A stretch of DNA of 64,000 nucleotides, from assembly GCA_005116955.1 (NCBI GenBank), contig SWDI01000004.1, forward strand, positions 7,540 through 71,539. Direction: 5' to 3'. The notes under the pieces are model-generated. The model made no database searches, had not been told where the DNA came from, and saw only the letters and a list, made by a program, of their open reading frames with translations. A program made the position numbers and the translations under genes. The DNA comes from Nitrospira sp. (GTDB lineage Bacteria; Nitrospirota; Nitrospiria; Nitrospirales; Nitrospiraceae). Below are positions 37,635 to 45,792 of this stretch, in pieces (position 1 is the stretch's first letter; every line of letters starts with the position of its first letter).

Positions 37635-37826
37635 AGTGGACTGTAACGTTTAAAATGGTAGTATCATGACGCCCATGGAGGACGTCATGACACTGACCAC
37701 GAGTGAACGCATGGAACTGCAGCGCCAAGCCATACGCCAATACAACAAGCAGCCGAAACCCGTGAAGTGGAAGTACTTCGAGGCGTCACGTCGAATTACT
37801 CCCGAATCAATCGTTACAGTCCACTA
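37635..37826 (+). mobile_element. IS630-derived miniature element (complete copy)
   Basis: A 192-base element counting the flanking TA on both sides. Terminal inverted repeats are GTGGACTGTAACG and CGTTACAGTCCAC, with CTAG at both outer junctions. Inside, a 46-codon frame from 37687 ends exactly at the right terminus. Its product (IRQYNKQPKPVKWKYF near the end) resembles the C-terminal tail of IS630 transposases. So this is an internally deleted derivative that keeps the ends and the last transposase codons. It cannot move by itself; a full parent elsewhere in the genome would have to act on it. Confidence 0.85.
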
Positions 37827-37827
37827 G

Positions 37828-38010
37828 TCAGATACTTTTGCCATAGCACGAAATACATGTAGTGGTTCCGAATACTTCGACCAGGCCACGTTCTATGGGT
37901 TTTACCGCGATGCGTTCCGAAAAGAGATCGACCTGACCTTGGATGGGCTACAAGCCACGCTAGACTCGTGCGCAGACAAACTCACCAAGCGTGGAAGTCA
38001 ACATGGGTGA
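37828..38010 (+). pseudogene. Relic C-terminal coding fragment next to the miniature element
   Basis: From the element's right junction a frame of 60 codons is open to a TGA. It encodes SGSEYFDQATFYGFYRDAF followed by a helical, charged segment, with no start codon of its own. The composition looks protein-like. Left of the element a short frame beginning MPTYWNGENHSKT is in register if the element is removed, though a TAG at the target would remain. Probably a decayed gene split by the insertion. No family is recognised. Confidence 0.45.
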
Positions 38011-38203
38011 TGGGGGCATGGCGAGATACCGATACGGACATCGATCAACAACTGCACCACCTCGCAAAGAGAAAATACTCGCGGCTTTATTCTGGTGAGA
38101 ATAGCTAATCTACTGAAGAGAAGTCTCCGCAAATACACCGGACGAATGCGACACACATCACCGTCCACACCACTACGTCAGGGACACATGAAATTGCCAA
38201 AGA

Positions 38204-38233
38204 ACAAGCGATAGCGCATAGACCATCGCTTGT
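38204..38233. terminator. Possible terminator hairpin
   Basis: ACAAGCGAT and ATCGCTTGT form a perfect 9-base stem with a 12-base loop. On the minus strand it is followed by a short T-rich stretch (TTCTTT) and lies ~70 bases after the small membrane peptide gene. It may end that transcript. Confidence 0.4.
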
Positions 38234-38299
38234 CCCTCGTTCGTCCCAACGGATATGTGAACTCGCAACCCCTGCCGTCCGTATCCTATAGCAGACGAC

Positions 38300-38380
38300 T
38301 TATTGGCTCTTCTTGTACACCACTAAGCCACCGACAAAAATCACGCCCATGACGATCATAAACATTACGAGAGTGTCCAT
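38300..38380 (-). CDS. 26-residue single-span membrane peptide
   Basis: An ATG with an AAAGGAGCTGG ribosome site opens a 26-codon frame. The product is a single hydrophobic helix (VMFMIVMGVIFVGGLVVY) with a basic KKSQ end, so the C-terminus should face the cytoplasm. Its size and shape resemble small subunits of terminal oxidases such as CydX or CcoQ, but no such genes are nearby, so the role is open. Confidence 0.6.
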   Translation of the reverse strand: MDTLVMFMIVMGVIFVGGLVVYKKSQ

Positions 38381-38707
38381 GGCCAGCTCCTTTCCTTAGA
38401 ACCACGACCTCGAACATTTCCGCCTACCATCACATTCGTATTGTCGACCCATAAGAAGGCCTGATTAAGTCACGACGAGCAGCCTCCTATTCTGGAAGGC
38501 CAACCCGCAGCGGCGCTTAGGACGCCTAGAACATTGTATCTGTAGTGATAAAGCCCGCACGAGTAGTGGGCTTGGAGGCAATCCGTCAAGAGCATTGCGA
38601 TCCCCGCCAGCGATGACGTACGTACACCAGCCGATCACCTCAACACGGCTCATCAGATTTAATACTGTATTCCCTACACGGGAATGTGACAGCCTCGAGA
38701 GGACCGG

Positions 38708-38779
38708 CTAACGTGACTGGGGAGACGCCCGCCCATGACTCGGCGGGCCATTGTAATCCGGTGGACTAAGGTCTTCCAT
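38708..38779 (-). CDS. Very small ORF with a strong ribosome site (23 residues)
   Basis: AAGGAGGAGGTGAAG directly precedes the ATG of a 23-codon frame with proline-, serine- and glycine-rich product (MEDLSPPDYNGPPSHGRA). The unusually strong ribosome site is the main support. It could be a small peptide, a precursor peptide or a leader. A 7-base hairpin (GCCCGCC/GGCGGGC) lies inside. No modifying enzyme gene is adjacent. Confidence 0.35.
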   Translation of the reverse strand: MEDLSPPDYNGPPSHGRASPQSR

Positions 38780-38999
38780 CTTCACCTCCTCCTTGATTCG
38801 GAATCACTCGGAGAATCGTGCAGACAGTGAACTATTCTTTCTCTCTATACCTCTTCCAGCCTATCTGTCAACTGGGATACTCAAAATTTCTGCTTCACTG
38901 ATGGAAGCATAAGCCATGCCTCTTTCATCATCGTGGTATGGAAAATGGGTAGCCCGATTTGGCCTAAAGTTTCCAGGAGAATCAGCGGGCGAAATGCTC

Positions 39000-39980
39000 T
39001 TACCGTTGCACACGGAGAATGGGGCCAAGGGTCAGCCATTTCGTCGGCCCCATCGCAGCCATGTGCGGCATATGGGCCACATACCAGAAGACAACGTCTT
39101 GCTCTTGAACTCCTTGATTGTCCTCATCGTAGCCGAGTTGACCACGAGCGCCGAAACTCCATGGAACGTCTTCACTGGCGCTGGCTCGCCGAATGGCGAC
39201 ATCAAGGTCGGCAAACTTGTCCCGCTCGCCGTCATCTTTGAGCGGCACATAGCCCGTACCAGGGAGAATCCACACGCCATGGCCGTTCAGCTGATCGCGC
39301 ACGAACCAGGTTTTATTGAGTGCTGGAATTTTGACATCGTTCCGCTCGTTCGTATATTTCCGCCAACCCGGTCCCCACCCCCGATCCGATCCCCCCTCCT
39401 CATGAACAAAGACCTGATCCATGCCGTTCCCGTTGATATCAAAATCAAACCGCCAATAGGGATGATGATCATGGTTGGTGTTGCACGACAAGCCCCGGCT
39501 ATGCAGAACGGGACGGAGCTCGCCGTCGTCCGATAGGTGCCATGCTTGGTAGAGGTGATATTCCCCGATCCGGGCATAGACCCCCAACTCAAGCCACTTC
39601 ACATTATTCTGAGTTGAGCGTTCCATGCAGACTTTCTGGTCGCCACAGTTGACGATCGGCACCAAGTCCTGCCACCGCAGCCGATCTTGGAATGGGCCAC
39701 AGCGCCCACTCTCGGCACGTGACCCGAACCAGGTGAAGGGATTCCACCAGACCATCTCTTTCACATACTTGACGCGCACGACGGGCATGCTGGCCTTGGT
39801 GAGAATCAGCTCATCGGCATACTTCACGTTTCGCAACGCCAAGCCCTGGTTGTCCCGAACTTCCCAGTCGAAACTCCACCGCCCCCAATCCACATGTTCG
39901 GACTGCGTCTCGGCCATGGCAGATCCGGACCAGACAAAGACGCAGCACATCAACAAGCCGGTGTACCAGATACGGGTCAT
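39000..39980 (-). CDS. Exported protein resembling the catalytic domain of copper amine oxidase
   Basis: A 326-residue protein with a Sec signal peptide (ending SAMA). Several blocks parallel the C-terminal beta-sandwich of copper amine oxidases: RIGEYHLYQAWHLSDDGEL at the place of the cofactor-tyrosine strand, DHHPYWRFDFDINGNG at the copper His-x-His strand, and DVVFWYVAHMPH near the C-terminus. The usual N-Y-D/E cofactor motif is E-Y-H here, so cofactor formation is doubtful. It is shorter than the usual ~400-residue domain. The gene downstream-to-upstream neighbour carries a region like the oxidase N-terminal domains. The assignment is by eye. Confidence 0.6.
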   Translation of the reverse strand: MTRIWYTGLLMCCVFVWSGSAMAETQSEHVDWGRWSFDWEVRDNQGLALRNVKYADELILTKASMPVVRVKYVKEMVWWNPFTWFGSRAESGRCGPFQDRLRWQDLVPIVNCGDQKVCMERSTQNNVKWLELGVYARIGEYHLYQAWHLSDDGELRPVLHSRGLSCNTNHDHHPYWRFDFDINGNGMDQVFVHEEGGSDRGWGPGWRKYTNERNDVKIPALNKTWFVRDQLNGHGVWILPGTGYVPLKDDGERDKFADLDVAIRRASASEDVPWSFGARGQLGYDEDNQGVQEQDVVFWYVAHMPHMAAMGPTKWLTLGPILRVQR

Positions 39981-39990
39981 CCCATTCCTC

Positions 39991-40779
39991 TCACGAGCGA
40001 GGCGGCTCCTCACCGGCCTCAAGAACCTTATCCTCTGTCAGATCAACCACTGCCCAATATTTTGGATCTCCGTCCTGCCCATTTGAAAAGGTAATCCAGA
40101 TGGTCCGATGTGCGTACCCTGGATCGTTTCTGAAGAACCCGCGATCGGGTTGCATGAGGAGCCCGTGCCCTTGGAGTTGCTCGACCTTGCCGGCCAGGCG
40201 TGGATCGGCTTTGGCCAGTTCAATGCCTCGTTGAACATCCGGTTGACCTTCTGGTGGCTGATACCCCTTCAGGTGAGCGACGCTGAGCACGCCCGTCTCT
40301 TTCATGCGGACTTCTACGGCAACATTTTGACTGTAGCTGTAATAGACAAGTCGGGCGAGGTTTGTGGTCAGTCGACAGCATCCGAAACTGACTTTGCCGT
40401 CTGATGGCAAACGATCCGCATCGATAAAGGCCCAGCGACTTCCCAAGAGTGGCACCACTCGGCGATCACTTTCTGCCGCTTTTCGTAAAGCTGCCACCTC
40501 ATTCGCGGTCAACACAGCTAAGGCATTTGTTGACCGTTTCACGGCAGTCTCTGAAACAGCCCCGACCATTTTGGGCTTGTGGTGCCCGGCAGTGTCGTCA
40601 CCAGTAAATTGGAGCACGTGGGGAGAAGGAGGCTTTTCGGGCAACTTGCTCTTCTGCACGAGGGTCTCGGGATCCTCGGGACCGAACGGACCCCGCGAAC
40701 CGGCATCGAGGCTGCAGCCGTAACAGAGGCCGATGATCGTCAACAGAAAGAGAGTTGGCCACCCCGTTCGGTAGGTCAC
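39991..40779 (-). CDS. Lipoprotein resembling the N2/N3 domains of copper amine oxidase
   Basis: A 262-residue protein with a lipobox (LCYGC). The mature part has NALAVLTANEVAALRKAA, like the HPLDPLT.EEI start of the oxidase N2 domain. It also has IELAKADPRLAGKVEQL and AVVDLTEDKVLEAGEEP, like the N3 domain (ADPR motif and VVD strand). It starts with GTG, 4 bases after the coiled-coil gene. It lies 10 bases before the gene for the catalytic-domain-like protein. So the parts of one classic enzyme may be split over two exported proteins. Confidence 0.6.
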   Translation of the reverse strand: MTYRTGWPTLFLLTIIGLCYGCSLDAGSRGPFGPEDPETLVQKSKLPEKPPSPHVLQFTGDDTAGHHKPKMVGAVSETAVKRSTNALAVLTANEVAALRKAAESDRRVVPLLGSRWAFIDADRLPSDGKVSFGCCRLTTNLARLVYYSYSQNVAVEVRMKETGVLSVAHLKGYQPPEGQPDVQRGIELAKADPRLAGKVEQLQGHGLLMQPDRGFFRNDPGYAHRTIWITFSNGQDGDPKYWAVVDLTEDKVLEAGEEPPRS

Positions 40780-40783
40780 AGCG

Positions 40784-41302
40784 TTACACCGCTAGCTTCC
40801 CTGCAATTCCCAAGGCAAGTCTGGAGATCTGCGCGGCTGCCTTGATGACGGCAGCCCGCTTTTTTCGCGAGGCCGCGTTCAGAATGGCTTCCTTCATGAG
40901 CTCTTTATAGGCTCGAATCTCATCCTTACTGAAGGGAACGATCTGCGCGATAGTTTCATTATTGAAGGTATTGGCTAGTTGGACGTACAGGTTGGAGATT
41001 TCCGCCGCATAAATCCCTCGACGAAGGGGATCATTCTTGTAGGTTTCAAATTTCTTCCGTAGTGCCGCCACCGCTTCAAGGAGTGCTTTTTGGCGAACCT
41101 TAGTTTCGTCCTGCTTTCCGATCTCGAATTCGACCGTTCCTAACTGATCGATCAGGGCCTTGGCCTCCTCACGAGCCTGATCTACCTCAACGGATAAGTT
41201 ACCGATTTCTTCCTGAGCACTTTCGGCGGTTTCCATCAGCTGCTTGATCAAACTATCGTTATCTTCCAGAAAACCGACGACCCCCGCGATACTGGTCTCC
41301 AT
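40784..41302 (-). CDS. Coiled-coil hypothetical protein
   Basis: A 172-residue, mostly helical protein with no signal peptide. Residues ~10-90 are strongly charged with heptad character (SAQEEIGNLSVEVDQAREEA). The C-terminus is basic and alanine-rich (KKRAAVIKAAAQISRLALG). No family is recognised. It sits between two lipoprotein genes and the amine-oxidase-like pair in a tight minus-strand run (4 to 10 base gaps). Confidence 0.7.
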   Translation of the reverse strand: METSIAGVVGFLEDNDSLIKQLMETAESAQEEIGNLSVEVDQAREEAKALIDQLGTVEFEIGKQDETKVRQKALLEAVAALRKKFETYKNDPLRRGIYAAEISNLYVQLANTFNNETIAQIVPFSKDEIRAYKELMKEAILNAASRKKRAAVIKAAAQISRLALGIAGKLAV

Positions 41303-41312
41303 GGCACCTCCT

Positions 41313-42023
41313 CTATTGCCCGTCGTCTTTCTTCAGTTTGTCTAGAAGATCGACCAAGTCGGCGGTAAAGGTATGCCCGCGTTGCAGCGTTCGTGAGCGG
41401 ATGATGCGCGAGCCTGTGACCTCCTCCAATGCGTCATTGACGGTCCGGGAATGATTCAGAATCTCCATGATACGCTCAGACTGCCCTGGGGCCTGCTCTA
41501 CCAAGGCAGCCACGAACTCCGGATCGACGGAAGCCAAGCCCGACTTATCCGCATAACGCTTCACCTGCGCATGGATCGCCGCCGTGTGCTTCCATGAGTC
41601 GTTTAGCGCATTGGCCGTGTCGCGTAGGCCGCAGAAATCTTCTTCAAACTGATCCCATACGGCTTTTTCAAGCCCCTGATATTCAATCAGGTACATTTGG
41701 CCGACCAGATAGGCCGCTGCATACGCCGCCTCGCCTTTCTTACTGGCGACATTCCGATACGAGGAAAGCACGAATTGATGCTTAGCTTCTTGCGCTTGCA
41801 ACGCTTTAACACTCTCATGGAGGGAGCTGCGTGCCTGTTCCAAGAACTTGATACGCGCTTCTGTTTCTTTCTGGAACAGGTCGATATTGGTCTGAGCCGC
41901 ATCGATCTTCGTGCCTTCCTGCCGAATCAGATCTCGGACTGCATCACTATGAATCGAATGACAGCCCACCGTGCTGACCACGATGAGCCCGATGCTCACG
42001 CCTCTGACTATCTGTCGGATCAT
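41313..42023 (-). CDS. Helical lipoprotein of unknown function
   Basis: A 236-residue protein with a lipobox (STVGC). The body is mostly helical with coiled-coil-like stretches (FQKETEARIKFLEQARSSL, ALQAQEAKHQFVL) and a cysteine in EEDFCGL. No family is recognised. The start codon follows a GGAGG-like site. It lies 30 bases after another lipoprotein gene and 10 before the coiled-coil gene; the three probably work as a unit in the envelope. Confidence 0.7.
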   Translation of the reverse strand: MIRQIVRGVSIGLIVVSTVGCHSIHSDAVRDLIRQEGTKIDAAQTNIDLFQKETEARIKFLEQARSSLHESVKALQAQEAKHQFVLSSYRNVASKKGEAAYAAAYLVGQMYLIEYQGLEKAVWDQFEEDFCGLRDTANALNDSWKHTAAIHAQVKRYADKSGLASVDPEFVAALVEQAPGQSERIMEILNHSRTVNDALEEVTGSRIIRSRTLQRGHTFTADLVDLLDKLKKDDGQ

Positions 42024-42053
42024 ACCGGTTTCCTCCTGCTCAGGAGCAATCCA

Positions 42054-42683
42054 TCATCGGCGCAAAGTCCGCACGGCCTCTGCGAGCGGCTGCACTTCGT
42101 CGCGGGACAAAGTGACGTCAATATCGAGGTACTGCTTAATAATCGCATTGATTCGGCGAAGCGCACCCACGTTGTTGCGGTACTGATCGAAGGCCGTTAG
42201 ATCCACGGTTGAGGAGGCTTGTCCGTCCTTTTCCACACGCTGCACAACTCGGCCAGTGAGTTCGGGAAGCTTCTGGAGGAGATTGCTCATATCGCCTGTA
42301 CCAGCCTGAAAGACGACCTGACCATTCGGCCCTTTCCGCTCCGGGAGATTTTTGAGACGAATGTCATTGATCAGCGCGATGACCTCAGATCCCAGAAGTT
42401 CAGCATCATCCTTCGCCAATTCCGGCTCGGGCACATCGGTTACCTTGGGGTTGGTCGTGGCCCACTGCAACGCCAAGTTGAGCTTGAGCCTGGTTTGAAC
42501 ATGGCGATACCACTGGTGCTGCCGTTCGGTGACATTCGTCACCAACTCTCGGTATTGCTCCATCAACCGCTGGTTCTCGGCATATCCCTGATCCTTGGCG
42601 ATCAAGGCTTGTTTGACTTCCGGCGGAGTGGAGCAGCCGAGACAGACCAGACTCAGCGCGACAACAACATGCGCTGCTTTCAT
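42054..42683 (-). CDS. Helical lipoprotein of unknown function
   Basis: A 209-residue protein with a lipobox (VCLGCS) after MKAAHVVVALSL, preceded by a GGAGGAA-type ribosome site. The mature part is helical with a long central segment (RLMEQYRELVTNVTERQHQW) and an aspartate-rich end (QYLDIDVTLSRDEVQPLAE). No family is recognised. It is the first gene of the five-gene minus-strand run ending with the amine-oxidase-like pair. Confidence 0.7.
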   Translation of the reverse strand: MKAAHVVVALSLVCLGCSTPPEVKQALIAKDQGYAENQRLMEQYRELVTNVTERQHQWYRHVQTRLKLNLALQWATTNPKVTDVPEPELAKDDAELLGSEVIALINDIRLKNLPERKGPNGQVVFQAGTGDMSNLLQKLPELTGRVVQRVEKDGQASSTVDLTAFDQYRNNVGALRRINAIIKQYLDIDVTLSRDEVQPLAEAVRTLRR

Positions 42684-42879
42684 GGTGATTCCTCCTTCCG
42701 ACTCACGCCTGGAGCGAACCTTCACAGAACCCCAGATACCGTCTGACTGCTCTCTCTTACGAGGGTGGAGCAGTGCAGGAAAAGCGGGCTACGATCACCC
42801 ACTGCACATAGAGTATATTGAGAGTATGGACGTGTCCGACGTGCAAGTATACAGAAGCTAGTACAACTCAGTAGCTTTC

Positions 42880-44064
42880 CTAGGGGAGCCCACGCATGAT
42901 TTCTAGATAGTACGCCTCAAGCAGCGCAGCGCGTGCTTCTTCCATCATGACCAATTGCCGTTGGTCGAATGTATTCGCGCAGTATAAATAGTGCGTGTCA
43001 TCCACGAAGCCCAACTCGGCATGCACTTGTCGGCCATCAAGCTCCTCGCGCGTCAATTCCTGAGTGACCGTTCGTTCCGACAACTCTTCCCAGGCCACCT
43101 GCGCCGAGGGTCCATGATTCTCATAGAGCGGTGCATTGGAATCGATGGAGTTCGCCAGCATCGCGTTGAGAGTGAACAGGCTTCCATCATCCAACTCCGG
43201 CAATTCATCCCAAGCCGCCGTGGTCTGAGTCCCGTTACTCAATACATAGAATGGTCCATCCTCCACCACTTCTTCGATGGATCGGTAATGAATCAGATCC
43301 GCAGGCTGCACAAGCTGTAACCCCCTGCTAGCCAGCGCACGCTGGAACGGGACTCGCCTGGCCAACTGCCGTGTTTTTTCGCACACAATCATGCGGCCAT
43401 ATGGGCGTAGAACCTGGCACAGGTGGTCAAGTCGGCGCGCCAAACCTGTCCGCTGTTCAAACACCATCTGCTGCGATGGATCGTGTCCACGATCAAACGT
43501 CCGCCAACTCTCGCTGGGTATCCCAGGATCCTGTTCGGCCTGGAGCAGTGCGTGCGTCGCCAACACCAGATCGAAGGATCCTGAAAAAGGTTCTGCTTGG
43601 AGATCCAAGCAGATGAACCGAAGATTACGCAGGCCCAAGTCCTTCGCCTTTTGTTGTGCGATCGCAATGGACGCCGGCGAGCGATCGACGCCGACCACAT
43701 TCGCATCAGGGAAACGGAGGGCATACCAGGTTGTCAGAATGCCGAGGCCACAACCGAAATCGAGAATGTCCTGAGCCTTGCCGAGGTGCGACATCGCTTG
43801 TAGTCCGATCGCTTCATAATATTCATACCGCTGGCTATAGAGAACCGGGAAGATCTTCGGACGCGCGGCTAAATCATAGAACGCCCTTTCATCGACAGAA
43901 TCGCCTGTGCGTCTTCGTTCGGCATGGATGTTGAGCTGGTTCAGCTCTTCGACGGAGAGCTGTTGTCGCTGCCACAAGAAGTACTCACGATCGGATGTGA
44001 AGTGTCTGAGCCCCCACCACGCAAGATGCTCTCGAAGCGATTGCCCCAGTGGGTTATTCGTCAT
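42880..44064 (-). CDS. SAM-dependent methyltransferase
   Basis: A 394-residue protein. A class I methyltransferase core begins near residue 95 with motif I ILDFGCGLGILTTWYA, then NVVGVDRSPASI and later motifs. An N-terminal ~90-residue part and a C-terminal ~120-residue part are extra. The substrate is unknown. It lies next to a ProA homologue, separated only by a 113-base palindromic repeat. Confidence 0.85.
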   Translation of the reverse strand: MTNNPLGQSLREHLAWWGLRHFTSDREYFLWQRQQLSVEELNQLNIHAERRRTGDSVDERAFYDLAARPKIFPVLYSQRYEYYEAIGLQAMSHLGKAQDILDFGCGLGILTTWYALRFPDANVVGVDRSPASIAIAQQKAKDLGLRNLRFICLDLQAEPFSGSFDLVLATHALLQAEQDPGIPSESWRTFDRGHDPSQQMVFEQRTGLARRLDHLCQVLRPYGRMIVCEKTRQLARRVPFQRALASRGLQLVQPADLIHYRSIEEVVEDGPFYVLSNGTQTTAAWDELPELDDGSLFTLNAMLANSIDSNAPLYENHGPSAQVAWEELSERTVTQELTREELDGRQVHAELGFVDDTHYLYCANTFDQRQLVMMEEARAALLEAYYLEIMRGLP

Positions 44065-44075
44065 GTGCTACGCCT

Positions 44076-44188
44076 GCTCAAAACGGTTCACAGCAAGGCT
44101 GCAAGGAGTGAGAACCACGAGGCGTACGCAGTGCGGGTCCTGGACGTGGCTCGAACGACTGAACAGGAAGCTGGGAAGAGTTTTGAGC
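44076..44188. repeat. Palindromic intergenic repeat unit
   Basis: A 113-base unit bounded by perfect inverted ends GCTCAAAAC and GTTTTGAGC, with the core AGCAAGGCTGCAAGGAGTGAG. Layout and core resemble the unit at 5627-5752. It fills nearly the whole gap between the methyltransferase and ProA-like genes and could work as a transcript-end or mRNA-stabilising element. Confidence 0.6.
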
Positions 44189-44194
44189 GGGCAT

Positions 44195-45562
44195 CTACGG
44201 TCGTTTGAGCATGATGGCGTCAAAGTACGCTTCCGGTACCGGATGGGGAAGCCGAAGCTGCCCCGACCCGAAGGCCACATACTTCTCGCAGGTCAGCTGT
44301 TCCAAACCGATTGGACCCTTCGCGTGCAGTTTCCCCACGCTCAGCCCCACGTCGCTCCCCATTCCGAAGCTATCGCCGGCATGAATCCTGGTTGATGCAT
44401 TCACCAGCACCGCACTGGCATCAACTTCTCTGGTAAATCGCATGGCCGACTCATAGCGTGTGGTGGCGATTCCGGCGGTGAGACAGGGACCATGCGTCTT
44501 AATATGGACCACCGCTTCATCGAGGTCTTCAACCATTTTTACAGCCAGGGTCGGACCAGCGAACTGCGTTTGCCAATCCGCCTCTGTCGCTGGGATGATC
44601 GCGGTATGTCCCGTCATCGCCATTTGCCCCATGAGTGCGACCGTCTTTGGGCAAGCATGCACTTCCACCTTGAATTCATCCAGCAGGCGGTTGATCAACG
44701 GAGGCAGGAACTGCCTAGCCACAATCTGCTGCACCAACAAGGTATCCAGCGAATTGGAGGCTCCCACCTGCTGCACCTTCGAGTTGATCACCAGGTTTTG
44801 CGCGACCGAAATATCGGGGGTTTCATCGATGTACAACTGCGTGAGGCCCCCATCATCGCACAGCACCGGGACCTTGGCTTGCTCCGCAACCGTCTTGCGT
44901 AACCCAGCTCCGCCACGCACAATGAGCGCATCGAGGACTTTCCCTGATCGCATCAGATCGAGCGCGACTTCTTTCTCTTGGCGATCGATGAGCATCCAGG
45001 CCCCATGGGGTATGCCGTGCTCCGTTGCCGCCTCACGAAATCGTGCATGAATCGCCTGATGCGTCAGCTTCCATTCCGGAGCCCCACGAAAGATGCAGAG
45101 ATTGCCCGACTTCAGACAAAGTGCAATCGATTCCACGGTGACGAGCGGACTCCGTTCTGAGATCACGCCGACCACTCCGATCGGCACCCTCACCCTGGAG
45201 ACTTGTAACCCATCCGGGCGTTCCTGTCGCGACGTCACGGCGCCAATGGGGTTTGGCAGATCGGCGATGCAATGCAGTCGCTCAACAATCTCTTTCATCT
45301 GGTCGATCGTCAGACGGACACGAGCCACAGCAGCCTTCATCCGATCTTTCATGTCCGCATTCTCAAAGGACTTTCCCACAGCCTCGACATCTTTGGCATT
45401 TTCCGCGAGAATAGCGCCTTGATCCGCAGCGACTCGATCGGCCACCGCATGCAGCACCCTCGCCTTCACGGGACCAGGAAGCAGAGCCAGATCAACCGAT
45501 ACTTTCCTGCAATCTTTCAATATCTTATCAAGGTACAACTTGACCGGAACTTCAGTCGACAT
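44195..45562 (-). CDS. proA: Glutamate-5-semialdehyde dehydrogenase homologue lacking the catalytic cysteine
   Basis: A 455-residue ProA-family member of the aldehyde dehydrogenase superfamily, about 30-40 residues longer than usual. Family blocks are clear: VRVPIGVVGVISERSP, CIFRGAPEWKLTH, ALIVRGGAGLRKTV, and ASTRIHAGDSFGMGSDVGLS near the end. At the place where ProA has V-C-N-A-L-E-T-L-L the sequence reads GASNSLDTLLV, with serine (codon at 44756-44758) instead of the nucleophilic cysteine. The upstream GICH-type motif is GLTQLY here. So it may be inactive or changed in reaction. The alternative start is an ATG 3 codons earlier. A true proA may be elsewhere in the genome. Confidence 0.8.
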   Translation of the reverse strand: MSTEVPVKLYLDKILKDCRKVSVDLALLPGPVKARVLHAVADRVAADQGAILAENAKDVEAVGKSFENADMKDRMKAAVARVRLTIDQMKEIVERLHCIADLPNPIGAVTSRQERPDGLQVSRVRVPIGVVGVISERSPLVTVESIALCLKSGNLCIFRGAPEWKLTHQAIHARFREAATEHGIPHGAWMLIDRQEKEVALDLMRSGKVLDALIVRGGAGLRKTVAEQAKVPVLCDDGGLTQLYIDETPDISVAQNLVINSKVQQVGASNSLDTLLVQQIVARQFLPPLINRLLDEFKVEVHACPKTVALMGQMAMTGHTAIIPATEADWQTQFAGPTLAVKMVEDLDEAVVHIKTHGPCLTAGIATTRYESAMRFTREVDASAVLVNASTRIHAGDSFGMGSDVGLSVGKLHAKGPIGLEQLTCEKYVAFGSGQLRLPHPVPEAYFDAIMLKRP

Positions 45563-45792
45563 AGGGGCCATTCTTCACGAGATACAGCTTCCAATGGGTC
45601 ATTGCAATCACTCCATCTCCCTGAGACAATACCGGATACTTGGGTTTTTAGAGCCTCGGACTATACCACGCGTTTTTTTCATGAGTAAATGACCTGAACG
45701 CCTCACGTTTTTCACTGCTACAATTGCACCGGAGGATGGCGAATGAGAAGTCGGCATGCTGGCTCGCGTTGGCGCAAGGGAAAGGAACAGCG

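Larger units (their letters stand above)
37565..38999. other. 1.4 kb gene-poor region
   Basis: Between the cytochrome gene and the amine-oxidase-like gene. It contains the complete miniature element (37635-37826), a gene relic (37828-38010), a hairpin (38204-38233), a 26-residue membrane peptide gene (38300-38380) and a 23-codon ORF (38708-38779). Otherwise I see nothing supported. Confidence 0.6.

Noticed and set aside
38465..38653. A 62-codon minus-strand frame in the gene-poor region
   Set aside because: No ribosome site and Arg/Ser/Pro-rich composition typical of chance frames.
39000..39980. A standard copper amine oxidase
   Set aside because: The protein is too short, lacks the N-terminal domains and has an altered cofactor motif, so only a resemblance is claimed.
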